Origin: an uncultured Eubacteriales bacterium
Lineage (GTDB): Bacteria > Bacillota > Clostridia > Christensenellales > Aristaeellaceae
DNA: 33,962 bases
Direction: 5' to 3'
Assembly (NCBI GenBank): GCA_902777335.1
Contig: CACYTF010000036.1
Location: 1-33,962, forward strand
Shown here piece after piece: positions 25,758 through 33,059 of the stretch (position 1 is the first letter of the stretch; every line of letters begins with the position of its first letter). The notes under the pieces were generated by a model, which saw only the letters and a program-made list of their open reading frames with translations, made no database searches and had not been told where the DNA came from. Position numbers and translations under genes: made by a program.

Positions 25758-25934
25758 TTACCATTGCCCGTCCGCAAGCTTGGCAGCTTCGTACTCTTTA
25801 ATCTCTTCCTTCTCCGCTGCTCTCGCAGAAATGATCCTGTGGAATTCCGATCCAGAAATGTATCTCATAGACAACAAACAGTACATTGTCAACCGCTCCA
25901 AAATATGCTCTTGGCACCCTGCCTCACCTATCAT
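25758..25934 (-). CDS. Small hypothetical protein, 58 aa
   Basis: A 58-aa ORF from ATG 25934 with a purine-rich site (AGGAGCGAGAG) upstream. It is helical: LTMYCLLSMRYISGSEFHRI followed by a charged stretch AEKEEIKEYEAAK. The shape, a short hydrophobic/helical part then a charged tail, recalls SHOCT-like small proteins found near mobile elements, but no family is assigned. Same strand as the 161-aa gene. Confidence 0.4.
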   Translation of the reverse strand: MIGEAGCQEHILERLTMYCLLSMRYISGSEFHRIISARAAEKEEIKEYEAAKLADGQW

Positions 25935-26040
25935 TATAATCTCTCGCTCCTGAAATATCAAGGTCTTCTTTGTTCCTGGGGTCTGAACGCTCCGTGAACA
26001 ACCGCATACAACTCACGCCCTGAGCAACTTAAACATTGAA

Positions 26041-26077
26041 ACACCGGGGAGGCCTACAGTGCAGCCGTCCCCGGTGT
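26041..26077. repeat. Inverted repeat with 10-bp stem
   Basis: ACACCGGGGA (26041-26050) and TCCCCGGTGT (26068-26077) with a 17-nt loop. It lies at the left end of a gene-free stretch (25935-26405) that also holds the short composite repeat and the BRO promoter. It may act as a minus-strand terminator, though the T run is weak. Confidence 0.5.
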
Positions 26078-26173
26078 CCTTGGTTTAGCTTCTTCACGTT
26101 TTCTTACAGATTTCCTTCTCAATCGCCTTGCGCCAGCCCCCACCGCCACCGGGCAAGCCGCCGCCGCGTGGTA

Positions 26174-26315
26174 CGCCAGCCTTGAAATCCGCACTCCCCC
26201 CTTGCCTCGCCCCCTTGTGATGGAGAGGTGCCCGTAGGGCGGAGAGGGGGCTCTTCTTTCGCCCATGGGACACCGGGGACAGACACACCAGAACCGTCCC
26301 CACTGTCCCATTCAT
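26174..26315. repeat. Composite dispersed repeat, short copy
   Basis: Starts CGCCAGCCTTGAAATCCGCA, then CCCTTGCCTCGCCCCC, GAGGTGCCCGTAGGGCGGAG, and ends with GGGGACAGACACACCAGAAC, CGTCCCCACTGTCCC. It is the uninterrupted form of the element at 24863-25158. The tail is related to the GGGGACGGTCC core of the 33-bp repeats. Together with the long copy it brackets the two small hypothetical genes. Confidence 0.65.
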
Positions 26316-26347
26316 ACAGAGGAGAAATCCCCTTCCAAATCAGCCAA

Positions 26348-26376
26348 TTGAAAACACTGCCCATATGTGGTAATAT
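26348..26376 (+). promoter_or_regulatory. Promoter of the BRO gene
   Basis: TTGAAA (26348-26353), 17-bp spacer, TAATAT (26371-26376), then GGAGG at 26393-26397 and ATG at 26406. Confidence 0.75.
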
Positions 26377-26405
26377 AACAACGATATCTGCCGGAGGTGT
26401 TTCTA

Positions 26406-27293
26406 ATGAGTAACACAGAGAGTCTTCAGCTCTTTGAAGATCAGCCAATCCGCTCAGCCTGGGACGAGGAGGCTGAGGAGTGGTACTTTTCAATCGTCGA
26501 TGTCGTTGGCGTACTGACCGAACAGCCTGACGCCCGTCATGCCAGTACTTATTGGGCTGTTCTGAAAAAGCGCCTGAATGAAGAAGGTGCCAGTGAACTG
26601 CTTACAAATTGTAAGCAGTTGAAATTGAAAGCCTCTGACGGAAAACGTCGTGCCACCGACGTCGCCAATACTGAACAGCTTCTCCGCATCATCCAATCTA
26701 TCCCATCTAAAAAGGCTGAGCCTTTCAAGCTGTGGTTAGCACAGGTTGGTCGGGAACGCATTGAGGAAACGCTTGATCCCGAACTGATCGTAGATCGGCT
26801 TGTTTCCACTTACGAGCGCAGGGGTTATACCCGCGAATGGATCAATCAGCGGCTTCAGGCCATCAGCGCCAGAAAGGAGCTCACCGACGAGTGGAAAGAC
26901 CGTGGCGTTCAGCAGGGTAAGGAGTATGCGATTCTCACAGACGAGCTCACTCGCGCCTGGTCCGGTATGACCACCCGGCAGTATAAGAATCTCAAAGGGC
27001 TCAAGAAGGAAAGTCTCCGGGATAACATGAGTACGACAGAACTCACGCTCAATCAACTTGCCGAAGTTGCCACGAGGGAGCTTTCGCAAGAGGAGCAACC
27101 TGTGGGCTTCGATGCCAACAAACGAGTTGCTCAGGCTGGTGGCTCCGTCGCAGGCAACGCCAGAAAAGATCTGGAGCAACGCCTCGGAAGGCCAGTCATC
27201 ACAAGTCAGAATGCATCCCCGCTCAATCATGTAGTCACGCAGATGATCGAAGCAAGTGTGGCTACAGCTGATGAAGAAAATGCTGATAAATGA
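26406..27293 (+). CDS. BRO-N domain protein, DinD/antirepressor-like
   Basis: A 295-aa protein. Residues about 5-115 form a BRO-N domain (IRSAWDEEAEEWYFSIVDVV, LLTNCKQLKLKASDGK, QLLRIIQSIPSKKAEPFKLW), the DNA-binding domain of phage antirepressors and baculovirus BRO proteins. The C-terminal part (AGGSVAGNARKDLEQRLGRPVITSQNA, 243-270) resembles the end of the DNA-damage-inducible DinD family. ATG 26406 has GGAGG 8 nt upstream. It has its own promoter and terminator. It is usually prophage- or island-linked, and here it opens the AT-rich accessory part of the window. A perfect palindrome lies in the codons for residues 64-72. It might regulate the neighbouring accessory genes or simply be a phage remnant. 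Confidence 0.85.
   Translation: MSNTESLQLFEDQPIRSAWDEEAEEWYFSIVDVVGVLTEQPDARHASTYWAVLKKRLNEEGASELLTNCKQLKLKASDGKRRATDVANTEQLLRIIQSIPSKKAEPFKLWLAQVGRERIEETLDPELIVDRLVSTYERRGYTREWINQRLQAISARKELTDEWKDRGVQQGKEYAILTDELTRAWSGMTTRQYKNLKGLKKESLRDNMSTTELTLNQLAEVATRELSQEEQPVGFDANKRVAQAGGSVAGNARKDLEQRLGRPVITSQNASPLNHVVTQMIEASVATADEENADK
26596..26620. promoter_or_regulatory. Perfect 25-nt palindrome inside the BRO gene
   Basis: AACTGCTTACAA, a central A, then TTGTAAGCAGTT: 12-bp perfect arms. It lies in the BRO-N coding region (peptide ELLTNCKQL). It could be an internal operator or a structured mRNA element; no function is shown by sequence alone. Confidence 0.5.
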
Positions 27294-27300
27294 GTCCCAC

Positions 27301-27329
27301 ACCTCTGGAGAACATCCAGAGGTTTTATT
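27301..27329 (+). terminator. Rho-independent terminator of the BRO gene
   Basis: ACCTCTGG (27301-27308), 7-nt loop, CCAGAGGT (27316-27323), then TTTTATTC. It sits 7 bp after the stop and separates the gene from the convergent capF. Confidence 0.85.
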
Positions 27330-27355
27330 CTTATTCAGGGCGGGACACTGTTTTC

Positions 27356-28627
27356 TCAATGGGACACGGGATTCTCACTTTTCGCATCCCGTGACACCGG
27401 CTCAAAGAATGTATCAGGATGAGAACTATCAAAAATCTCGTTTGCCCACATCACCGTGACGAGATTCTCTGTCTCCGACAGATTGATGATGTTGTGAGTG
27501 TATCCAGGAAGCATATGAACTGCCTGAATCTTATCCCCGCTCACTTCGAATTCAATTACTTCATCTGTACCGATCTTCCGCTCCTGGATCAGGCCATGCC
27601 CGGCGACCACAATAAAGAACTCCCACTTCATGTTGTGCCAGTGCTGCCCCTTCGTGATCCCCGGTTTGGAGATGTTCACGCTAAACTGGCCGTGGTCAAC
27701 CGTCTTCAGCAATTCTGTGAAGCTGCCCCGATCATCGCAGTTCATCTTCAGATCGAAGGCAACCTTCTCCCTGGGCAGATACGACAGATACATCGAATAC
27801 AGCTTCTTCTCAAACGACCCCGGCGCGATCGTCGGCATGATCAGCGTCTCCGGCTGATCGTGGAAGGTGTGGAGAAGGTCGACTATCTGTCCCAGCGTCG
27901 CCTTGTGGGTAACAGGTGCATAGCAATAGCGGCCATCAGCTTTTGGCTGCGGAGTCAAGCCATCGTACTCAACTCCATCAACTACTTTCCCAGTCTTCGG
28001 ATACTCCGCCCTATGTGGATTCCCTTCCATCGCATCGTACATCTCATCGATCAGATCATCGATGAAGAGCATCTCAAGTTCAACGGACGGGTCATTAATC
28101 GTGATCGGCAGATCATTCGCGATGTTGTTGCAGAAGGTTCCTACAGCTGAATTATAGTTCGGGCGTACCCACTTGCCCACAAGATTCGGGAAACGATAGA
28201 CGTAAACAGTTGCGCCAGTCTCAGCGGCATAGCTAAAGAACAATTCTTCCCCGTCACGCTTTGAAAGACCATACTCGCTGGTTCCGAACCGACCGGCCAA
28301 TGTTGCCTGAAGAGACGAGGACAGCATCACAGGGCACTTGTTCCCATGCTTCTTCAGAGTGTCGAGGAGTGTAGAAGCAAAGCCAAAGTTACCTTCGCGG
28401 AATTCACTTGTCTCTTTCGGCCGGTTCACGCCTGCAAGGTTAAACACAAAGTCACAGTCGGAGCAGAAGCGATCCAGCTCTTCCAGCGTGTTATTGCGGT
28501 CGTATTCGTAGATGGCTTCGATAGACAAGTTTGGTCTTGTCCGATTCTTCCCATCTCTTATGTTTTTCAGGTTCTCGACCAGATTTCTACCAACGAAACC
28601 AGCCGCCCCGGTAACTAATATCTTCAT
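27356..28627 (-). CDS. capF: CapF-like bifunctional UDP-sugar reductase/epimerase
   Basis: A 423-aa cytoplasmic enzyme of UDP-N-acetyl-L-fucosamine synthesis. The N-terminal short-chain dehydrogenase domain has GAAGFVGRN (7-15) and the YGLSKRDGE active-site block. The C-terminal cupin domain (GQHWHNMKWEFFIVVAGHG) carries the metal-binding histidines. This fusion is specific to CapF, which epimerises C3 and reduces C4 of the CapE product. ATG 28627 is preceded by a GGGGGAAG site; it starts 14 bp after the stop of capG. It is last of the capE-capG-capF unit and convergent with the BRO gene. Confidence 0.9.
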   Translation of the reverse strand: MKILVTGAAGFVGRNLVENLKNIRDGKNRTRPNLSIEAIYEYDRNNTLEELDRFCSDCDFVFNLAGVNRPKETSEFREGNFGFASTLLDTLKKHGNKCPVMLSSSLQATLAGRFGTSEYGLSKRDGEELFFSYAAETGATVYVYRFPNLVGKWVRPNYNSAVGTFCNNIANDLPITINDPSVELEMLFIDDLIDEMYDAMEGNPHRAEYPKTGKVVDGVEYDGLTPQPKADGRYCYAPVTHKATLGQIVDLLHTFHDQPETLIMPTIAPGSFEKKLYSMYLSYLPREKVAFDLKMNCDDRGSFTELLKTVDHGQFSVNISKPGITKGQHWHNMKWEFFIVVAGHGLIQERKIGTDEVIEFEVSGDKIQAVHMLPGYTHNIINLSETENLVTVMWANEIFDSSHPDTFFEPVSRDAKSENPVSH

Positions 28628-28641
28628 CAATCTTCCCCCGG

Positions 28642-29832
28642 TCAGAATTTCCGCCACACCATTTTATTTACGACCCCGACATATCCCTGGATAATGCGGA
28701 CAACCTTCATAGAAACTGTCTCGTCCACATAGTCAGGGCACGGCTTACCGAGAACACCCTTCTGCTTCATCTCAATTGCCATGGAGGTCGCCTGGAGCAG
28801 CTCATCAGTCGTGATTCCAGCCAGAATGAAATCTCCTGCTTCCAGTGCTTCCGGACGCTCTGTACTGGTTCTGATGCACACGGCTGCGATCGGATGACCG
28901 ATGGACAGGTAGAAAGAGCTTTCCTCCGGCAGGGTACCGGAGTCGGAAACAATGGCTAAAGCGTTCATCTGCAGCTTGTTGTAATCGTTGAAGCCAAGCG
29001 GTTCATTGACTCTCACACGAGGATCCAGTTTAAATCCGGTTGCTTCAAGTCTCTTCTTACTCCTCGGATGGCAAGAGTAGAGAATCGGCATATCGTACTT
29101 TTCCGCCAGAGCATTGATCGCCGTGAAAAGAGAAGTGAAGTTCTTCTCTGTGTCGATGTTTTCTTCACGGTGAGCAGAAAGCAGGATGTACTTATTCTCC
29201 TCCAGCCCCAGCCTCTCCAATACGTCGGATGCTTCAATCTTCTCCAGATTCATGCGCAGCACTTCAGCCATCGGGGAGCCAGTCATATAGGTACGTTCCT
29301 TCGGAAGACCTGTATCCGCAAGATACTTGCGGGCAAACTCTGAATAGCAAAGGTTCACATCGGAGATCACGTCTACAATACGTCTATTCGTCTCCTCCGG
29401 TAGGCACTCATCCTTGCAGCGATTTCCGGCCTCCATGTGAAACAGGGGAATGTGTAAGCGTTTCGCAGAGATGGCGGAGAGGCAGCTGTTCGTGTCGCCA
29501 AGAACCAGATACCCATCAGGCTTGAGCTCTGAGAGCAGTTCGTAGGATCTTCCGAGAATGTTACCGCAGGTAATCCCCAGATTTTCACCTACGACTGGCA
29601 CAAGAATATCCGGGCCAATCTCGCCGTTAGCATTGCAGAGTTCAAAATCCTCCCAGAACACAGTGCTCAGGTTCGGATCCCAGTTCTGGTTGTAATAAAC
29701 GATGCAAATATCGAAGTATTCGCGGCATCTCTTCATCACAGCTGCGAGTCTGATTATCTCCGGACGGGTGCCACAGCCGATCATGACCTTCAGCCTACCG
29801 TCGTTTTTCCATTGGAATTTATGTTCTACCAT
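28642..29832 (-). CDS. capG: UDP-N-acetylglucosamine 2-epimerase family, CapG-like
   Basis: A 396-aa non-hydrolysing 2-epimerase of the WecB/CapG type. Visible signatures are GCGTRPEIIRLAAVMKR near the N-terminus, LGDTNSCLSA, HMEAGNRCKDECLPEETNRR and DSGTLPEESSFY. In the CapE-CapF-CapG route it makes UDP-L-FucNAc by C2 epimerisation of UDP-N-acetyl-L-pneumosamine/talosamine. ATG 29832 was chosen because AAGAAGG is upstream; the longer frame starting at 29853 lacks one. It lies between capE and capF, whereas the Staphylococcus order is E-F-G. Confidence 0.9.
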   Translation of the reverse strand: MVEHKFQWKNDGRLKVMIGCGTRPEIIRLAAVMKRCREYFDICIVYYNQNWDPNLSTVFWEDFELCNANGEIGPDILVPVVGENLGITCGNILGRSYELLSELKPDGYLVLGDTNSCLSAISAKRLHIPLFHMEAGNRCKDECLPEETNRRIVDVISDVNLCYSEFARKYLADTGLPKERTYMTGSPMAEVLRMNLEKIEASDVLERLGLEENKYILLSAHREENIDTEKNFTSLFTAINALAEKYDMPILYSCHPRSKKRLEATGFKLDPRVRVNEPLGFNDYNKLQMNALAIVSDSGTLPEESSFYLSIGHPIAAVCIRTSTERPEALEAGDFILAGITTDELLQATSMAIEMKQKGVLGKPCPDYVDETVSMKVVRIIQGYVGVVNKMVWRKF

Positions 29833-29848
29833 TAGTCTATCCTTCTTT

Positions 29849-29872
29849 CCCACCCACGCCTATCTGGGTGGG
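29849..29872. repeat. Hairpin between capE and capG
   Basis: CCCACCCA and TGGGTGGG, 8-bp stem with an 8-nt loop, just upstream of the capG ribosome site on the minus strand. There is no T run, so it is probably a processing or stability element rather than a terminator. The 69 bp between the genes hold nothing else. Confidence 0.5.
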
Positions 29873-29901
29873 CTACTTACCTATCATTATAATGGAACCT
29901 G

Positions 29902-30969
29902 TCAAGCCTCCACAGCATGGGGACGACCTTCCAGCTCTTCTTTCACATAATCCGTGCCCATGATCTTCTTAACCACACCATCTACATCCAAACGATTGGT
30001 GTTATGAGAAGTGTAGGCTTCGTCGCCTTCCGTATGTACGGTACCCTGAACGTAGAACTTGTCGTAGTTGAGGCCTCTAGCATCCGGAGCAATACGATAG
30101 TAATGTCCCATGTCTACAGAGCGAAGCATCTCCTCACGGGTAACTAGGGTCTCATAGAGCTTCTCTCCATGGCGGGATCCGATTATCTTCTTCTCAGTTT
30201 CTCCGAAGACTTTCATGACACCATCAGCGAGGTCACCGATTGTAGATGCGTCAGCCTTCTGGACGAACAGGTCGCCAGGCTCTGCATGCTCAAACGCAAA
30301 AGCCACCAGGTCAACCGCTTCATCTAGGTTCATCAGAAAGCGTGTCATATTCGGGTCTGTTATGGTGATAGGTGCTTTACGCTTGATTTGATCGATAAAG
30401 AGAGGGATTACAGACCCACGAGAACACATGACGTTGCCATACCGCGTGCAAGCCAAAACCGTTCCGCCGCGCTCGAATGCCTTTTGTGCTCTGGCTTGAA
30501 CAACCTTCTCGCCGACTGCCTTTGTCATGCCCATTGTGTTGATCGGGTATGCTGCTTTATCGGTGGAAAGGAACACAACACGCTGGACACCAGCCTCTAC
30601 TGCTGCAGTAATCACGTTATCGGTACCTATGATGTTGGTTCGTACTGCCTCCATCGGGAAAAACTCGCAAGACGGGACTTCTTTTAAAGCAGCCGCGTGG
30701 AACACATAGTTAGCCCCATACATCACGTCCCGGACCGATTCCAGGTTCCGGACATCACCAACGTAGAACTGGACTTTAGAGCAGTACTCAGGATACTGTG
30801 CCTGTAATGTATGTCTCATCCAATCCTGTTTCTTTTCGTCGCGGCTGATAATCCTGATTTCACCGATATCCGTGGTCAAGAAATGTTTAAGTACAGTTGA
30901 ACCGAATGAACCTGTACCACCTGTTATAACGAGCGTCTTTCCTTTGAAAGCTTCTGTAATATTGTTCAT
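29902..30969 (-). CDS. capE: UDP-GlcNAc 4,6-dehydratase/5-epimerase CapE
   Basis: A 355-aa short extended-SDR enzyme that starts UDP-L-FucNAc synthesis from UDP-GlcNAc. The cofactor motif GGTGSFG is at residues 17-23, HAAALKEVPSCE at 91-102, STDKAAYPINTMGMTK at 135-150. The usual YxxxK is MxxxK (Met146-Lys150), as is typical of the CapE/FlaA1-related group with inverting activity. ATG 30969 is used; the AGAGGAA site is farther than usual (about 13 nt). It is first of three cap genes, 70 bp downstream of the second TIR gene, with competing hairpins in that gap. Confidence 0.93.
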   Translation of the reverse strand: MNNITEAFKGKTLVITGGTGSFGSTVLKHFLTTDIGEIRIISRDEKKQDWMRHTLQAQYPEYCSKVQFYVGDVRNLESVRDVMYGANYVFHAAALKEVPSCEFFPMEAVRTNIIGTDNVITAAVEAGVQRVVFLSTDKAAYPINTMGMTKAVGEKVVQARAQKAFERGGTVLACTRYGNVMCSRGSVIPLFIDQIKRKAPITITDPNMTRFLMNLDEAVDLVAFAFEHAEPGDLFVQKADASTIGDLADGVMKVFGETEKKIIGSRHGEKLYETLVTREEMLRSVDMGHYYRIAPDARGLNYDKFYVQGTVHTEGDEAYTSHNTNRLDVDGVVKKIMGTDYVKEELEGRPHAVEA

Positions 30970-30991
30970 AACGAAATTGGTTCCTCTCTTT

Positions 30992-31035
30992 CCAAGCTCA
31001 TTCCTTGAGCTTTACTGCTCCTTGGGGGAGCTTGG
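30992..31035 (-). promoter_or_regulatory. Leader with mutually exclusive hairpins upstream of capE
   Basis: Read on the minus strand: GCTCC-CCCAA-GGAGC (31017-31031) and AAGCTCA-AGGAA-TGAGCTT (30994-31012) can form in tandem, or the outer CCAAGCTC...GAGCTTGG (30992-30999 with 31028-31035) can form instead. No T run follows, so it is not a simple terminator. It lies between the second TIR gene and capE. Confidence 0.45.
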
Positions 31036-31039
31036 TGTG

Positions 31040-31603
31040 TTAATCAAGCTTATAGTGGTACTGACCCGCGTTGGTCATAGTCTGAACCTTGAAGTCTGGA
31101 TCCTTTAAAGCACTCGTAATCAATGACTTCTTATACGGAACATGAAGCGTAGCCACCTTATCCATGTTATCTCTAAACTTCGGAAGTTTGTCCCAAAGGT
31201 CTTTGACCTGTTTTCTCATCCCAGTAGAGCACCAGATATCAGATTTCTCTTTGAAATCCGGATAAATAACAATCACTGGAAGGCCTTTTGTATTGATGCC
31301 ATAATCAATCTCTTCCCGTAACGCTTGACTGTTCTTTGTATTGTCACTTAAGAAAAGAATAATATTCTTCGATACATCAAGCCTCTCATGCAGACGCTTT
31401 TTCAAAGTTTCCCATTCGCTATCATCACGCACATTGTATGTCTTGGCGTGAGCATCAATAAAAGGAAAAGAGCTATCAGCAGCCTTCCACGCTTTAAGCT
31501 GATTGTAGTAAAGAAAGTCAGGAGTAGCATTTGCACCAAGATTTGACTCATCAAACGGTTCTTTTACATAAAAGGCCGTATAGTTCGCTGTTCTGTTGGC
31601 CAT
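31040..31603 (-). CDS. thsB: TIR-like (ThsB/DUF1863-type) defence protein, second copy
   Basis: A 187-aa protein with the MTH538/DUF1863 (ThsB) TIR-like fold. Visible landmarks: an N-terminal strand (TANYTAFYVKEPFDESN), YYNQLKAWKAADSSFPFIDAHA (32-53), RLDVSKNIILFLSDNT (74-89), then ALREEIDYGINTKGLPVIVIYP in which Glu98 is the catalytic glutamate candidate. TIR enzymes of this group consume NAD+ to make an ADP-ribose-type signal upon phage infection. ATG 31603 was chosen because GGGGAGG is 8 nt upstream inside the end of the macro gene; the frame to 31669 only adds translated overlap. It lies 4 bp after that gene, so the two are coupled. Confidence 0.85.
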   Translation of the reverse strand: MANRTANYTAFYVKEPFDESNLGANATPDFLYYNQLKAWKAADSSFPFIDAHAKTYNVRDDSEWETLKKRLHERLDVSKNIILFLSDNTKNSQALREEIDYGINTKGLPVIVIYPDFKEKSDIWCSTGMRKQVKDLWDKLPKFRDNMDKVATLHVPYKKSLITSALKDPDFKVQTMTNAGQYHYKLD

Positions 31604-31607
31604 CGGA

Positions 31608-32465
31608 TTACCTCCCCTGGAATGATTTGAACATGTCTTTATATTCGTATAACGGAATGTCTTTTGCATTCCCGTAAATGACTACTTTTATTTTTGCGTT
31701 CAGTGTCACACCACTGCTATTGAGAGTGCAAAGCATACAGCGGAGGAGTGCTTCTTTATTCTTTGGACCGTCATCAAATCTGGAAATACCTGTCCCAAGC
31801 AAAGGAAGAGCAACATCATTGCTTGCGTATACCCTGTTTATTTCCGACCACATCTTCATCAGCATATGTTCAAACTTTGCCATGTTGGTGTGAGCTTCAT
31901 AGTTGCTATCCAGTTCTGTCATCGCAAGCATCAAATAAGTATTACCATCTTTCGTGCTATCATAGCGAATGACTGTTCCAAGTGGAAAATCGTAAAGTCC
32001 TTCATTATTAGGAGAAAGATGTTGTCGCTGAGCTTCCTTTTCGACTACTTTCTTGATCTCATCCGCATTTCCGTGTTCAAGAACAAGTTTGCCATGCAAT
32101 GATTTTTTTGAAATTACGACATCATCCACCTGGGTATCAAAATATGTATCGCAACCTATAACTCTAAAACCATCCGTTTCAAATATATCTCCGCAGCTAA
32201 TAGACACAGGTGTTTGACGGATTATCAAGGGAACAGAGTCCTTATAGATTTTGCCAATAATACAGTACGCTATGAAATATACTCCTATCAGTGCTAGCAC
32301 AACAATCAATAAGCTCAACCAGATATTATTTACCCAGCCATTTACAGACACCCCAAGAACTGTGAATATAGTAGCGATCAGGCCAACGGCTGTTATTGAA
32401 CTTGTAATACTTGTCTTTTTCCGGTTAGGCAAATCGTTGTACCATTTCCAGATTCGCTGTAACAT
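31608..32465 (-). CDS. thsA: TM-macro effector, type II ThsA-like
   Basis: A 285-aa protein with two transmembrane helices (about 20-41 and 47-70) and a cytoplasmic macro-like domain of the DUF6430 kind (about 88-275). The macro part shows SCGDIFETDGFRVIGCDTYFDT (90-111) and the ligand-loop-like VALPLLGTGISRF (218-230). In type II Thoeris such membrane macro proteins bind the TIR product (reported as histidine-ADP-ribose) and act on the membrane to stop phage growth. ATG 32465 follows the first TIR gene by 3 bp with GAGAGGA upstream. Sandwiched between two TIR genes, it is the expected single effector. It has no SIR2 or SLOG domain, which excludes type I. Confidence 0.85.
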   Translation of the reverse strand: MLQRIWKWYNDLPNRKKTSITSSITAVGLIATIFTVLGVSVNGWVNNIWLSLLIVVLALIGVYFIAYCIIGKIYKDSVPLIIRQTPVSISCGDIFETDGFRVIGCDTYFDTQVDDVVISKKSLHGKLVLEHGNADEIKKVVEKEAQRQHLSPNNEGLYDFPLGTVIRYDSTKDGNTYLMLAMTELDSNYEAHTNMAKFEHMLMKMWSEINRVYASNDVALPLLGTGISRFDDGPKNKEALLRCMLCTLNSSGVTLNAKIKVVIYGNAKDIPLYEYKDMFKSFQGR

Positions 32466-32468
32466 AAG

Positions 32469-32975
32469 TCATCCTCTCATCGCCTGTGCTATGGCGTTAT
32501 CATCCCAGTAATACTTCCCATCATATCCACGATAAACCATCTTTTGATGGGTTCCCTTCCACCGAACTATCTCCGGGCACAGAGATCTGTCAATACTGGT
32601 GCTGTTGTAAAGAACAACAACCTGTAGTCCTGCTTCTACTGCTTTATCGCACTCGAATTTAATGAAAGACCTGTAGTCAACAGAATATCCTTTAGCACAG
32701 TACTTTCCCCAGCTATTGTAACTATCGCAAAGCTGACAACCGCCCTTAGATACCGTATCTGTGTGAGAACCAACGATAAGCACAAACTTATATGAGTTGT
32801 CCATACGATACTTAAGAGATTTCTTGATGGAGCATGCCAGGCTGGAATCGTTCGATTGCTGAAGCTCATGGGCATCCAAAAAAATTATGATTCCTTGGCT
32901 CTTCATCCAATGAAGATGCTTTACGGCATTCTCATCATGATCGAAATCTGCTGCAATGTAAGTACGGTTTCTCAT
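32469..32975 (-). CDS. thsB: TIR-like (ThsB-type) defence protein, first copy
   Basis: A 168-aa TIR-like protein of the ThsB group. Landmarks: RTYIAADFDHDENAVKHLHW (4-23), FLDAHELQQSNDSS (32-45), a conserved-looking strand FVLIVGSHT (64-72), and YRSFIKFECDKAVEAGLQVV (101-120) with Glu108 as catalytic candidate. Between strand and Glu lies a cysteine-containing insert (Cys80, Cys83, Cys93) absent from the second copy. The C-terminus ends with YRGYDGKYYWDDNAI. It is first gene of the three-gene defence operon. ATG 32975 is preceded by repeated AAGAAGG sites. It is very different from the second TIR gene, so the two are not a recent duplication. Confidence 0.85.
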   Translation of the reverse strand: MRNRTYIAADFDHDENAVKHLHWMKSQGIIIFLDAHELQQSNDSSLACSIKKSLKYRMDNSYKFVLIVGSHTDTVSKGGCQLCDSYNSWGKYCAKGYSVDYRSFIKFECDKAVEAGLQVVVLYNSTSIDRSLCPEIVRWKGTHQKMVYRGYDGKYYWDDNAIAQAMRG

Positions 32976-33059
32976 GTCCTTCTTATCCTTCTTCTATTTT
33001 CTGAGGGTCGCTCCCCAAGATCAGGGAGTTGTTGATACGTTCGATACTTTTTCCCTTGG

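Noticed and set aside
24608..25997. Overlapping plus-strand frames across the repeat region, including one of 352 codons
   Set aside because: They run through hairpin repeats and then opposite the two small minus-strand genes, with no domain, no start site signal and Pro/Arg-rich translation.
25926..29893. Identical 15-mer ACCTATCATTATAAT at 25926-25940 and 29879-29893
   Set aside because: One match of this length is about what chance allows in 34 kb, and the flanks do not align.
29879..29920. TTGACA and TATAAT close together between capE and capG
   Set aside because: On the minus strand the two boxes are only about 8 bp apart, so they cannot form one promoter.
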